The position numbers and the translations under genes are program-made. A stretch of 40,454 nt of DNA from JBFHER01 sp041584055 (lineage in GTDB: Bacteria; Bacteroidota; Bacteroidia; Bacteroidales; UBA5342): NCBI GenBank assembly GCA_041584055.1, contig JBFHER010000004.1:1-40454 (forward strand), read 5' to 3'. A model generated the notes under the pieces. It was not told the origin of the DNA, ran no database searches, and saw only the letters and a program-made list of their open reading frames with translations. Shown here piece after piece: positions 24,228-32,413 of this stretch (the stretch's first letter is position 1; the number at the start of each line of letters is the position of its first letter).

Positions 24228-25727
24228 ATGATGAAAAAAATAATTCTCATATTAACCCTCGGAATACTGTTGATGTCCTGTGAGGAATTCTTAACCCAGG
24301 ATCCCATCGACCAGCTTGGAGAGTCAGGATTTTATTCCAACGACAAGGAGATGGAAATGGCGATGATTGCAGCGTATAACGGCTTACAATCGACCATGCA
24401 ATATGAATGGATGCTCACCGAGACGCGTTCGGACAATGCACGTATTTATACGCCAAATACGACATCGAATACCAGTAAAGAAATTATCTCGATGGATGCG
24501 CTTGTGGTGGAAACAACACACAGCATTAACGAAATTTATTGGGAAGCTGCCTACCATAACATTGCGAACTGTAACACGGTACTTGATAACTTAGAAGTCG
24601 TGAGTGACTCAACTTTAAGTTCCCAGTTAGAAGGTGAGGCAAAATTCATTCGTGGCTATCATTACTTCAATTTGGTGCGTCTTTATGGGCCATTATTTTT
24701 GGTTACAAAACGTGTCGGTGTAGACGAAGCAAACAAGATGGAGCGCAGTTCAGTTGGTGCTACATATGAGCTTATAAAAAGCGATTTGCTCGACGCAGTG
24801 GATTTGTTACCGGAATCATACAATGCCGACGAAAAAGGTCGCGCCACTGTTTGGGCTGCAAAAACCTTATTGGCGAAAGTGTACCTCACACTTAAAGATT
24901 ATGAATCTGCAGAAACCTTATTGGTAGATGTGGAGAATAATAGTGGTCACCGTTTGCTGCCTTCATATTCGGATGTATTTGATATAAACAACGAATTAAA
25001 CGATGAAATCATTTTTGCAGTAACATACCTAAAAGGCGGCTTTGGTTTAGGGTCACCTTTTGCTAACTTTTTTGCAGCGAACAACATCCCTGAATCTTAC
25101 ATTAGTTATAGTGGTGATGGTTTCAATTGCCCTACATATTCTCTCTATTCGGCCTATAAAAGTGGTGATGAGCGAAAGGACGTTACCCTTGCAAATTCTT
25201 ATATCAATACAGTTGGCTCTAAAGTGTACCGAAATTATGTGCTCAAGTATCTTTCATCTGTTTCTACAGAGTACGATGCCGAGAATGATTGGCCGGTGCT
25301 TCGTTTTGCCGATGTTTACCTAATGTTGGCCGAAATTAAGCTGGAGCTTGAAGGGGTGAGTGCCGCACTGCCTTATTTGAATTATACACGGGAACGTGCA
25401 GGGCTTCTCCCTTATGATGCAAGTACTATCTCCAATGCTCTGGCTTGTCAGTTTGCAATTGAAGATGAACGTCGATTGGAATTTGCCATGGAAAATCACC
25501 GTTTATTCGATCTGATTAGAACCGGTCGTTTTATTAAGGTGATGGAAGAACACTTCGAAAATGAGTTGATTTATGATTCAGGAGGTGAATTGGTCTCAGC
25601 TTATACAGATGATAGTTATGCTATATATATGGCAAATCGTAAGGTTCAGGAATGGCAGTTGTTATTACCAATCCCTTTTAGTGTTTTGTCTGTGGATACG
25701 CAAGCTGCTCAAAATCCTGGTTATTAG
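24228..25727 (+). CDS. SusD/RagB-type surface glycan-binding lipoprotein
   Basis: SusD proteins cap the SusC barrel and bind oligosaccharide at the cell surface. I chose the ATG at 24228 (MMKKIILILTLGILLMSCEE), which opens a lipoprotein signal with the Cys in LLMSCEE. The in-frame ATG at 24159 would put 23 polar residues in front. Family features include LTQDPIDQLGESGFYSN, EGEAKFIRGYHYFNLVRLYG, the tetratricopeptide-like helices and the C-terminal EDERRLEFAMENHRLFDLIR motif. It ends in QNPGY, also typical. Acidic residues after the lipidated Cys (EEF) fit a surface-export signal. Confidence 0.95.
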   Translation: MMKKIILILTLGILLMSCEEFLTQDPIDQLGESGFYSNDKEMEMAMIAAYNGLQSTMQYEWMLTETRSDNARIYTPNTTSNTSKEIISMDALVVETTHSINEIYWEAAYHNIANCNTVLDNLEVVSDSTLSSQLEGEAKFIRGYHYFNLVRLYGPLFLVTKRVGVDEANKMERSSVGATYELIKSDLLDAVDLLPESYNADEKGRATVWAAKTLLAKVYLTLKDYESAETLLVDVENNSGHRLLPSYSDVFDINNELNDEIIFAVTYLKGGFGLGSPFANFFAANNIPESYISYSGDGFNCPTYSLYSAYKSGDERKDVTLANSYINTVGSKVYRNYVLKYLSSVSTEYDAENDWPVLRFADVYLMLAEIKLELEGVSAALPYLNYTRERAGLLPYDASTISNALACQFAIEDERRLEFAMENHRLFDLIRTGRFIKVMEEHFENELIYDSGGELVSAYTDDSYAIYMANRKVQEWQLLLPIPFSVLSVDTQAAQNPGY

Positions 25728-25773
25728 AAAAGCGTTGAAGACAGCTTAGCTTAACTTAGAAAAATATAAACGA

Positions 25774-27192
25774 ATGAAAAATTTTAAAATATTATTCTCG
25801 ATTGCAATAATGGTCTTATCCCTTGTTGCTTGCCAGGAAAAACTGGTTTATGATGTCGAGGTTGTTTATACGCCTGTGATAAGTGATTTCTCGCCAACTT
25901 CCGGACGTGTTGGAGATGAGATAAGCATTGTAGGAGAACACCTACAGGCAGTAGACAGTGTAACCATTGGTGGTGGTTCCGCAACCATCAAGTACCTTAT
26001 TAATTCAAAAAGCATGGTGGTGGTGGTGAACTCAGACTCGAAGAGTGGTCCGATTATGGTGGCTAACGAATCAGGATCCACCACTTCTACAACAGCATTT
26101 ACAAAAGTATATCCAGTGCCTGTGATAAGTGATTTTCCAGCTTTCTCGAAGGCGTATGAAACCATTGTGATAGAAGGCGAAAATCTTGATATTGTAACGG
26201 CTGTTGCTTTTGACACAACCAATGCAACGATTGTTAATCAGCAAAACGATTACCTTGAGGTGCTTGTGCCATTTTATAAAGAATTAACGGCGAACATTAA
26301 TTTGGTTTATCCAACAGAAAGCAATGAGGCTGTTGTTACTTCAAGTTCTCAGTTTGAGATAGAAATTGTTCCTCCTACCATTGCCAGCTTTCCAACCGAA
26401 GCAGCTGACAGTTCAGCAATTGTTATCAGCGGTGATGATTTATACTTGATTGACAGTGTTATGTTTGGAGATGTGACTGGTATAATCTTAGATAAGGGTG
26501 ATACATCACTGACTGTTCTTGTCCCCAAATTTAATGTAACATCTACGGTAGAATTATCCTTGTACTATTACGGCACCAGAATTTTAGCAACAGAAGCTTT
26601 TCAGGTACAGGTAGCTACCCTGGCATATTGGTCTGATAAAACCATTTACAGTGCAAAACGCAATGGTTTAGCAACAACTGATTCAACCTTCTTTGATGCG
26701 GTGTCAGGTGGTTTTTATTCGCCATGTGAGTGGGCAGATAATAAAGAAAAAGTACACTTCTTTGTTACCGTAAGCAATGGTCAGGTACGCATAAATGCGC
26801 AAGATAATACCGGTGGGCAGATCGATAACTTCTCATGTAATGGCACCGCATTGGCCACTCAAAAAACACCAAATACAATGCGTTTGAAAACATTGAATTC
26901 GTCTGATTCTGATGAAAAAGGTTTGATTGATAAGGTTAAGAATAAAACCCTGACAAAACTAAATAGTGCCGTGTTAGCCGAATTGGGAATTGGCGACGCC
27001 TCATTGAGTTATGTTCAAACCAATCACTTCTTATTTTCATTTAAAGAAGGGGATGTGGTTCTTTTCCAACAGTACAATGATGATTTATCAGAGGTGGAAT
27101 ACACCGGTGCAATGGAAGTGGTTAAGGTTAATTTAAGTGCTGATGGCACTGAAGCATCCATCAATTTCAATGCTTACTTCGGGGCATTTTAA
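25774..27192 (+). CDS. IPT/TIG-repeat surface lipoprotein, probable glycan-binding
   Basis: The 472-residue lipoprotein (lipobox LSLVACQEK) follows susD by 46 bases, the place of SusE/SusF-like surface glycan-binding proteins. Three IPT/TIG immunoglobulin-like repeats are visible. They start at PVISDFSPTSGRVGDEISI, PVISDFPAFSKAYETIVI and PTIASFPTEAADSSAIVI, each about 80 residues, and cover roughly residues 33-280. A C-terminal domain of about 190 residues follows, with no family I can name. By analogy with other loci the repeats act as spacers, and the C-terminal domain would bind the polysaccharide, here probably alginate. That role is inferred. Confidence 0.85.
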   Translation: MKNFKILFSIAIMVLSLVACQEKLVYDVEVVYTPVISDFSPTSGRVGDEISIVGEHLQAVDSVTIGGGSATIKYLINSKSMVVVVNSDSKSGPIMVANESGSTTSTTAFTKVYPVPVISDFPAFSKAYETIVIEGENLDIVTAVAFDTTNATIVNQQNDYLEVLVPFYKELTANINLVYPTESNEAVVTSSSQFEIEIVPPTIASFPTEAADSSAIVISGDDLYLIDSVMFGDVTGIILDKGDTSLTVLVPKFNVTSTVELSLYYYGTRILATEAFQVQVATLAYWSDKTIYSAKRNGLATTDSTFFDAVSGGFYSPCEWADNKEKVHFFVTVSNGQVRINAQDNTGGQIDNFSCNGTALATQKTPNTMRLKTLNSSDSDEKGLIDKVKNKTLTKLNSAVLAELGIGDASLSYVQTNHFLFSFKEGDVVLFQQYNDDLSEVEYTGAMEVVKVNLSADGTEASINFNAYFGAF

Positions 27193-27219
27193 TCAAGTGG
27201 ATATTTGGCAGATATTTTT

Positions 27220-29835
27220 ATGACAACACAAATAATAAATAGCAATGTAAAACAGCTTACTAAACTTGCAAAAGCAGGTTTAGGGCTGTTGTTGCTGTTT
27301 GTTTCCTTTTGCCTGAAAGCTCAAAATCCCATCGTTACTGATTTTTCTGATGGTACGTGGGGAGAAGTGCTGAATGAACGCCCGGTCAGCGGTGAATATC
27401 CGTCTTATGAAGTCAATGGATTTACTGTGCGTAAGGGTGTGCTGAACGCAGGCAGTATAAAAAGTGCAGACGGTTTGAGATTTACCAATCGCATTGCTTT
27501 AGATAAGGACAGTCAGAATGCATACTTTATGTTACCGGAATTAACCAATGTTGGTGTTCTCGAAATTCATGCTTCAACAGGTTCGGATAACAAATCCTTC
27601 TTAGTGCAACAGCGCGTAGGACGTCAATGGGAAACGATAAATACATATGCAACACTGAAAGACCGTGACAGCGCATATGTTATCCCGATACATTTAGGCA
27701 AGGTACAACTAAGGATTGCGAATAATTCCGGGAGCTCACTTTTTATCTGGCAAGTGAAAACAACGGTGGTAAGTGATGATGTAATAGCTCAATACGAACG
27801 GCAGCGTCCGTTAATCACCAACTTTGCCGATGGGACCTGGGGCAGACCAACATCTAATAAACCGGAAAGTGGTGATTATCCATCTTCTGAGATGAATGGA
27901 TTTGTTTTGAATAAAGCCTATTTAGCATCAGGGAAAGTCGTATCTCCAAATGATAAGAACGTTACCCTTTCGGGACGCATCATTTTAGATAAAGACAAAA
28001 CGGGAGCTTACTTCGAATTTCCAGAAGCTGAAATGGTGGGTGATGTAGAGATCCTTGCGGCAACAGGCAGCGACGACCGCTCCTTTACTCTGCAAGCACA
28101 TGACGGTAATGACTGGAAAACCATAGGCACCTACAATGCAGGAAAAGACGCACGCATTTTTAATTCCCCTGTTTATAAAGAAAAAGTCCGGCTTCGCATC
28201 GCAAATAATTCGGGAAGTTCATTGTCAATTTACCAGGTTAAATTATTCAAAACTGATGCGGCTAGCATTGCGCGTCAGGCCAGAATGGCGGGTTTTATTT
28301 CGAATTTTAATGACGGTACCTGGGGAGAGGTGGTTTCTGAACGTCCTGAAAGTGGTGACTATCCAACCTTTGAAGCCAATGATTTCTGGATCACCAGTGG
28401 GGTTGTTTACAAAAGTTCACTGACATGGCAGGATGGTAAACTATACAACCGGATTGTTTTGGATAAGGATAGCGAAATGGGACGAATAGACGGTCCGGAA
28501 TGGGATGATGTGGGTGAAATAGAAATACTTGCAGCCACAGGGTCCGATGCAAAATCCTTTGAAGTATTGGTAAAAGAAGGGCGAAAATGGGAGTCTTTAG
28601 GTATTTTCCCAACAAGTAAAGAAGTACAGGTTTATACAATTCCTGTGAATAAAGAACATGCCCGCTTGCGCATTCGTAACAACACGTCCAGTTCGCTAAA
28701 TATTTATCAAATAAAAATGCGGACAATGACGGCGCTCAATCGTCTTCTTTTACAGGCAACTGCTCCGGCACAGAATGAACTGGTTTATGGCAATCTGACC
28801 CGAAAAGTATTCCTGGAATTTAATAAGCTAATGACCCTGGGTCAAAAGCCAATGCTGCTTAATGGGGAGCCGATAGATTCTGCAGAAGTAAGAGTTACAG
28901 GAAATATTGCAGGGATACGTGTAAAGCTAAGTCCGGAAGAAGCTCATAAATCATACACTTTGGATATCCCCCAAGGCGCTTTTGTTTCTGAGTTGGGCAT
29001 TGAAAATGAAAAAGCATCCCTTGCCTTCCGCGTACACAAAGCAGTTGGTGTTCCTGAAGGTTATAATGCTGAACTGGATGCCATTTATTCAAATGCCAAT
29101 ATCGTTCAAAACCGTGTGGATATTTATTATCCGAAGGTCACCGAACAGCCTGTTCCTGTAGTGCTCAACATACACGGCGGGGGCTGGAATCATGGTGAAA
29201 AGGAAAGTCAGACTGACTTCAATTTCTATTTCAACAATAAAATGGCTGTGGCCAATATGGAATATCGTCTGACCCCTCATGCTTTGGCGCCTGCTGCCAT
29301 AGAAGATGTGCGTTGTATGCTGCATTACATTGCCAACAATGCAGACCGTTTAAACATCGATCCGCATAAAATTATTATCAAAGGTGGGTCGGCCGGTGCA
29401 TATTTAGCTCTGACTGCCGGCTATTTAGGCACATCAAGTGCTTTTGACAGGTGTCAGTTTATGGGGGCGGACTTTACAGTGGCTGCGGTATTAAACAATT
29501 ATGGGCCAACGGATTTATTAAACTTCATGAACACAAAATCTTTGCAGGACTGGCTTGGAGATAAAGTGGCTGATGAGCATTTTGTGAAATCTATCTCGCC
29601 CGTGTATCTGATTAATGAGAACACACCTCCTACGTATATTATTCATGGGGATGCTGACTCTGTAGTTGCGTATGAACATGCGGTGATGTTGGAGAAGGCT
29701 TTAAAATCGGTTGGAATAAAATGTTTTCTAAGAACTGTGCCAAACGGGAACCATGGTGGATTCTCAAATGCGTATGAGCGTCAAATGCAAGATGATCTGC
29801 AACAGTTCTTTCAGGAGCTGGAACTATTGAAATAA
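27220..29835 (+). CDS. Modular secreted esterase with three copies of an unnamed beta-rich module
   Basis: The start ATG at 27220 opens a signal peptide ending in CLKAQN; an in-frame TTG lies at 27205. Three repeats of about 155-165 residues follow, each beginning with a variant of FxDGTWGE and a GxYPS/T segment. Each contains an A(S/A)TGSDxxSF strand and ends RIANNSGSSLxIxQVK. An Ig-like domain follows (about 520-600), then an alpha/beta-hydrolase domain. The hydrolase has oxyanion motif HGGGW, nucleophile Ser724 in GGSAGA, Asp813 in HGDADSVV and His845 in GNHGGF. The triad is complete, so it should be an active carboxylesterase, perhaps a sugar O-deacetylase. No T9SS tag is seen. The repeats look like carbohydrate-binding beta-sandwiches; that is inference. 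Confidence 0.8.
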   Translation: MTTQIINSNVKQLTKLAKAGLGLLLLFVSFCLKAQNPIVTDFSDGTWGEVLNERPVSGEYPSYEVNGFTVRKGVLNAGSIKSADGLRFTNRIALDKDSQNAYFMLPELTNVGVLEIHASTGSDNKSFLVQQRVGRQWETINTYATLKDRDSAYVIPIHLGKVQLRIANNSGSSLFIWQVKTTVVSDDVIAQYERQRPLITNFADGTWGRPTSNKPESGDYPSSEMNGFVLNKAYLASGKVVSPNDKNVTLSGRIILDKDKTGAYFEFPEAEMVGDVEILAATGSDDRSFTLQAHDGNDWKTIGTYNAGKDARIFNSPVYKEKVRLRIANNSGSSLSIYQVKLFKTDAASIARQARMAGFISNFNDGTWGEVVSERPESGDYPTFEANDFWITSGVVYKSSLTWQDGKLYNRIVLDKDSEMGRIDGPEWDDVGEIEILAATGSDAKSFEVLVKEGRKWESLGIFPTSKEVQVYTIPVNKEHARLRIRNNTSSSLNIYQIKMRTMTALNRLLLQATAPAQNELVYGNLTRKVFLEFNKLMTLGQKPMLLNGEPIDSAEVRVTGNIAGIRVKLSPEEAHKSYTLDIPQGAFVSELGIENEKASLAFRVHKAVGVPEGYNAELDAIYSNANIVQNRVDIYYPKVTEQPVPVVLNIHGGGWNHGEKESQTDFNFYFNNKMAVANMEYRLTPHALAPAAIEDVRCMLHYIANNADRLNIDPHKIIIKGGSAGAYLALTAGYLGTSSAFDRCQFMGADFTVAAVLNNYGPTDLLNFMNTKSLQDWLGDKVADEHFVKSISPVYLINENTPPTYIIHGDADSVVAYEHAVMLEKALKSVGIKCFLRTVPNGNHGGFSNAYERQMQDDLQQFFQELELLK

Positions 29836-29876
29836 ATAAACTAAAATTTAATGAGTATTGACTAAAATTTTACATT

Positions 29877-32237
29877 ATGAAAAATTTAACAATTATGAAA
29901 AGAATGTTTGCAGTTGTAGCGTTTTTTGCGCTAGTAACAACTGTATCTGCGCAATGGACAACGTATGATGCTTCAACGTTGCCTGGAGATGCAGATTGGA
30001 ATGTGAAAAATGGAGATGGTAATGAAGCCGTAATAACGCTGGTAGATGATGCTGAAAATTCTGGAAACAAAATCCTTCGATTTATTTCCGGGGAAGCGGA
30101 TAAAAATACGCTTGAAGCACCAAAAATTGACTCTAAAGTATCTGGCGGTGGAACAAAACAAGCTTTTACTGTGGTAATGCGTGCCAGAGCGTATAAATTC
30201 AGCGAGGATTCAACCTACTCTAATTTTATGGAAGTGGAAGTGAAAGATGGTGAAATCAGAGACAAAGTAAGGTTTTATCCTGAAAAGGGATTAGATATTG
30301 AAAAAGCAAACTCTAAAGAACTAAAGGCTTATCCTGATGGTCACAACGCATATGACTTCAATATCTATCGAATAACCTTCAAGGATGGTATTACCAAAGT
30401 TTGGGTCAATGATGTATTGGTGGATGAGTCAGTGGCACCATCATCTACAACAAGTGATAGTGATTCTCGCTTTGTAATTGGAGACTCTAACAGTGGTGCA
30501 GATTACGGCGTTGAGTATGACTGGATTATTTGGGACAGCGGAGATGCCTACGCACCTGGCGAAGGAGCTGAGTATCCGGCAGAATTGATCCTTGATCCAT
30601 TGTCTACAGAAGTGGAAGAAGGCAGTTGGGACATTTATGATGCATCAGAAACGCCTGAAGCTTTTGGTTTCAGTCCGGGTTCTAACACAACTGGTACATC
30701 AACCATTATTGATGATGCAGAGAATGCGGGAAATAAAATTTTAGATATGCGTTCTGGTATTTCAGACAAGTGGTACTGGAGTAATAACCACCTGACAGAT
30801 GTTGATCCTGATGCAGGTTTTACTGTTGTATTTAGAATGAGTGGTATTACAACTGATTCTGCAAGTGTTGGTGAAATGGAAGTTGCTGTGGGTGGTTTCC
30901 GCGACAAGGTACGTATTTATGGCAGTGACCAGATAAACATTGAAAAAGCTGGGATTACAGAAAGCTTCCCTGAGGGTGTAAGCGCAATGGACTTTAATGT
31001 TTACCGTGTAACTTTCCAGCGTCACGTTGATGGAATTGATACCATGGGATATACACGTGTATGGATCAATGATGTATTTGTAGCAGAAGGGTATTCAACA
31101 ACAACCAGTAGCAGTAAAAAATATACCATTGGTGATTCAAACTCTGGTAAGAGCTATGCTGCTTTAATAGACTGGATTATCAGAGATGAAACCGGAGCTT
31201 ATGCACCATATGAAAATTCTAATTATCCAAATACATTGGTTCTTGATCCGCTGAAAGGTGGTGTTGTTGTGGTACCGGACATCTTAAAATTCAACGACGA
31301 AAGCATAGCCGTGAAGCAAGCAGGAGAGACAGTGACTGCTGATCTTGAAGCGAATGCATCATGGATTGTTGCAAGTACAGATACCTGGCTGGACATTAGC
31401 CCTGTAGCAGGTGATAGTGGCATGGCTACCATTTCAATTGTTGCAGAAGCAAATACTGGAGCAGCTCCAAGGACAGGCACGATTTATGGCTTGATTGGTG
31501 ATGAAATTTTAGACGAACTGAAGATTACTCAGGAAGGTCAGGCTGTATTGATTAATGCCTTATCAGCAATGGCTTCGTCGGAACAACTTAAAGATGGTGC
31601 ATATAAAGAAGCTTCTTTTGCAATTGATGGACACGATTCTACTGCATGGGTTTATCAGGCAGGAATTTTAAATGGTGCATCAGAGTGGATTAAAGTTGCA
31701 GTACCATCAGGATCGGAAGTGGTTCTCGTGAAAATAATGGAATATAAGAATAACGAACGTCTTACTTCCTTCAGTGTCGATTACTGGAATGGTTCTGAGT
31801 ATGTTGAAATTTTAGCGCCTCAATTGTCACCATTGCAATCTGTTGCCAACACTTCAGTGGCATATGCCTTCCCTAATTCTGTAATGACGGATACCATTAA
31901 AATAAATTTCTACGGAAATACATCGACAACTGAAACGGATCCAACCGCTGCATCCGGATGGTTGACCATATCAGAAGTGTCTGTTTGGGGAGAAGCATCA
32001 ACAACAGCCATTGCGCCAGTGGGTGCTTTAAACTATAGTGTATACCCGAACCCAACAAGCGGTCGTTTTACGATCAAGGATGCTGCAGGGGCAGATATTC
32101 AATTAATTTCACTTGCAGGAAAGGTATTGTTCAGCAAAACGGATATAAGCAGTGTTGAATATGTTGACTTAAAGCTTAACAGTGGCGTTTACTTATTGAA
32201 TGTAAATGGTGCGGTGAGCAAGATTGTTGTAAAATAG
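29877..32237 (+). CDS. Secreted protein with two LamG-like modules, BACON and F5/8C-like domains and a T9SS tag
   Basis: The 786-residue protein starts with a signal peptide ending in TTVSAQW (an alternative ATG lies at 29895). Two related modules of about 210 residues follow. Each starts with W(T/D)xYDAS, has a DDAENxGNKIL segment, and ends with IGDSNSG, DWII and YPxxLxLDPL. They resemble concanavalin/LamG-like sandwiches. A BACON domain (about 460-560), an F5/8-type-C-like domain (about 560-700) and a T9SS C-terminal sorting domain (SVYPNPTSGRFTIK to the end) follow. No catalytic motif is visible, so it probably binds or organises polysaccharide at the surface. It is the last gene of the main operon before a terminator. 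Confidence 0.75.
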   Translation: MKNLTIMKRMFAVVAFFALVTTVSAQWTTYDASTLPGDADWNVKNGDGNEAVITLVDDAENSGNKILRFISGEADKNTLEAPKIDSKVSGGGTKQAFTVVMRARAYKFSEDSTYSNFMEVEVKDGEIRDKVRFYPEKGLDIEKANSKELKAYPDGHNAYDFNIYRITFKDGITKVWVNDVLVDESVAPSSTTSDSDSRFVIGDSNSGADYGVEYDWIIWDSGDAYAPGEGAEYPAELILDPLSTEVEEGSWDIYDASETPEAFGFSPGSNTTGTSTIIDDAENAGNKILDMRSGISDKWYWSNNHLTDVDPDAGFTVVFRMSGITTDSASVGEMEVAVGGFRDKVRIYGSDQINIEKAGITESFPEGVSAMDFNVYRVTFQRHVDGIDTMGYTRVWINDVFVAEGYSTTTSSSKKYTIGDSNSGKSYAALIDWIIRDETGAYAPYENSNYPNTLVLDPLKGGVVVVPDILKFNDESIAVKQAGETVTADLEANASWIVASTDTWLDISPVAGDSGMATISIVAEANTGAAPRTGTIYGLIGDEILDELKITQEGQAVLINALSAMASSEQLKDGAYKEASFAIDGHDSTAWVYQAGILNGASEWIKVAVPSGSEVVLVKIMEYKNNERLTSFSVDYWNGSEYVEILAPQLSPLQSVANTSVAYAFPNSVMTDTIKINFYGNTSTTETDPTAASGWLTISEVSVWGEASTTAIAPVGALNYSVYPNPTSGRFTIKDAAGADIQLISLAGKVLFSKTDISSVEYVDLKLNSGVYLLNVNGAVSKIVVK

Positions 32238-32280
32238 GAGCAAGGCCAATTGGCTTTGTTATGAAGTCAATTGGCTCCTT
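32236..32280 (+). terminator. Hairpin ending the main alginate operon
   Basis: AGGAGC and CCAATTG on the left pair with CAATTGG and GCTCCT on the right, with a small internal bulge. The following sequence is TATAAACATAC, so the U-tract is weak. A second inverted repeat (GAACGAT/ATCGTTC, about 32309-32346) with a T-rich tail lies downstream. Confidence 0.55.
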
Positions 32281-32352
32281 ATAAACATACAATGAAAGAA
32301 ACAGAAAGGAACGATTCCTGGTTTAATTTAAAACAGATCGTTCTTTTCTTCT

Positions 32353-32382
32353 TTTGGCTTGTAGAGATTTAAATTATCATTG
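32353..32382 (+). promoter_or_regulatory. Candidate promoter of the PL6 gene
   Basis: TTTG (32353-32356) is followed after 18 bases by TATCATTG (32375-32382), one mismatch from TAnnTTTG. Together with the upstream hairpins this suggests separate transcription of the PL6 gene. No copy of the GntR operator is seen here. Confidence 0.45.
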
Positions 32383-32413
32383 TGATTTAATAGTAGGATT
32401 TTTTTAATTCCAT

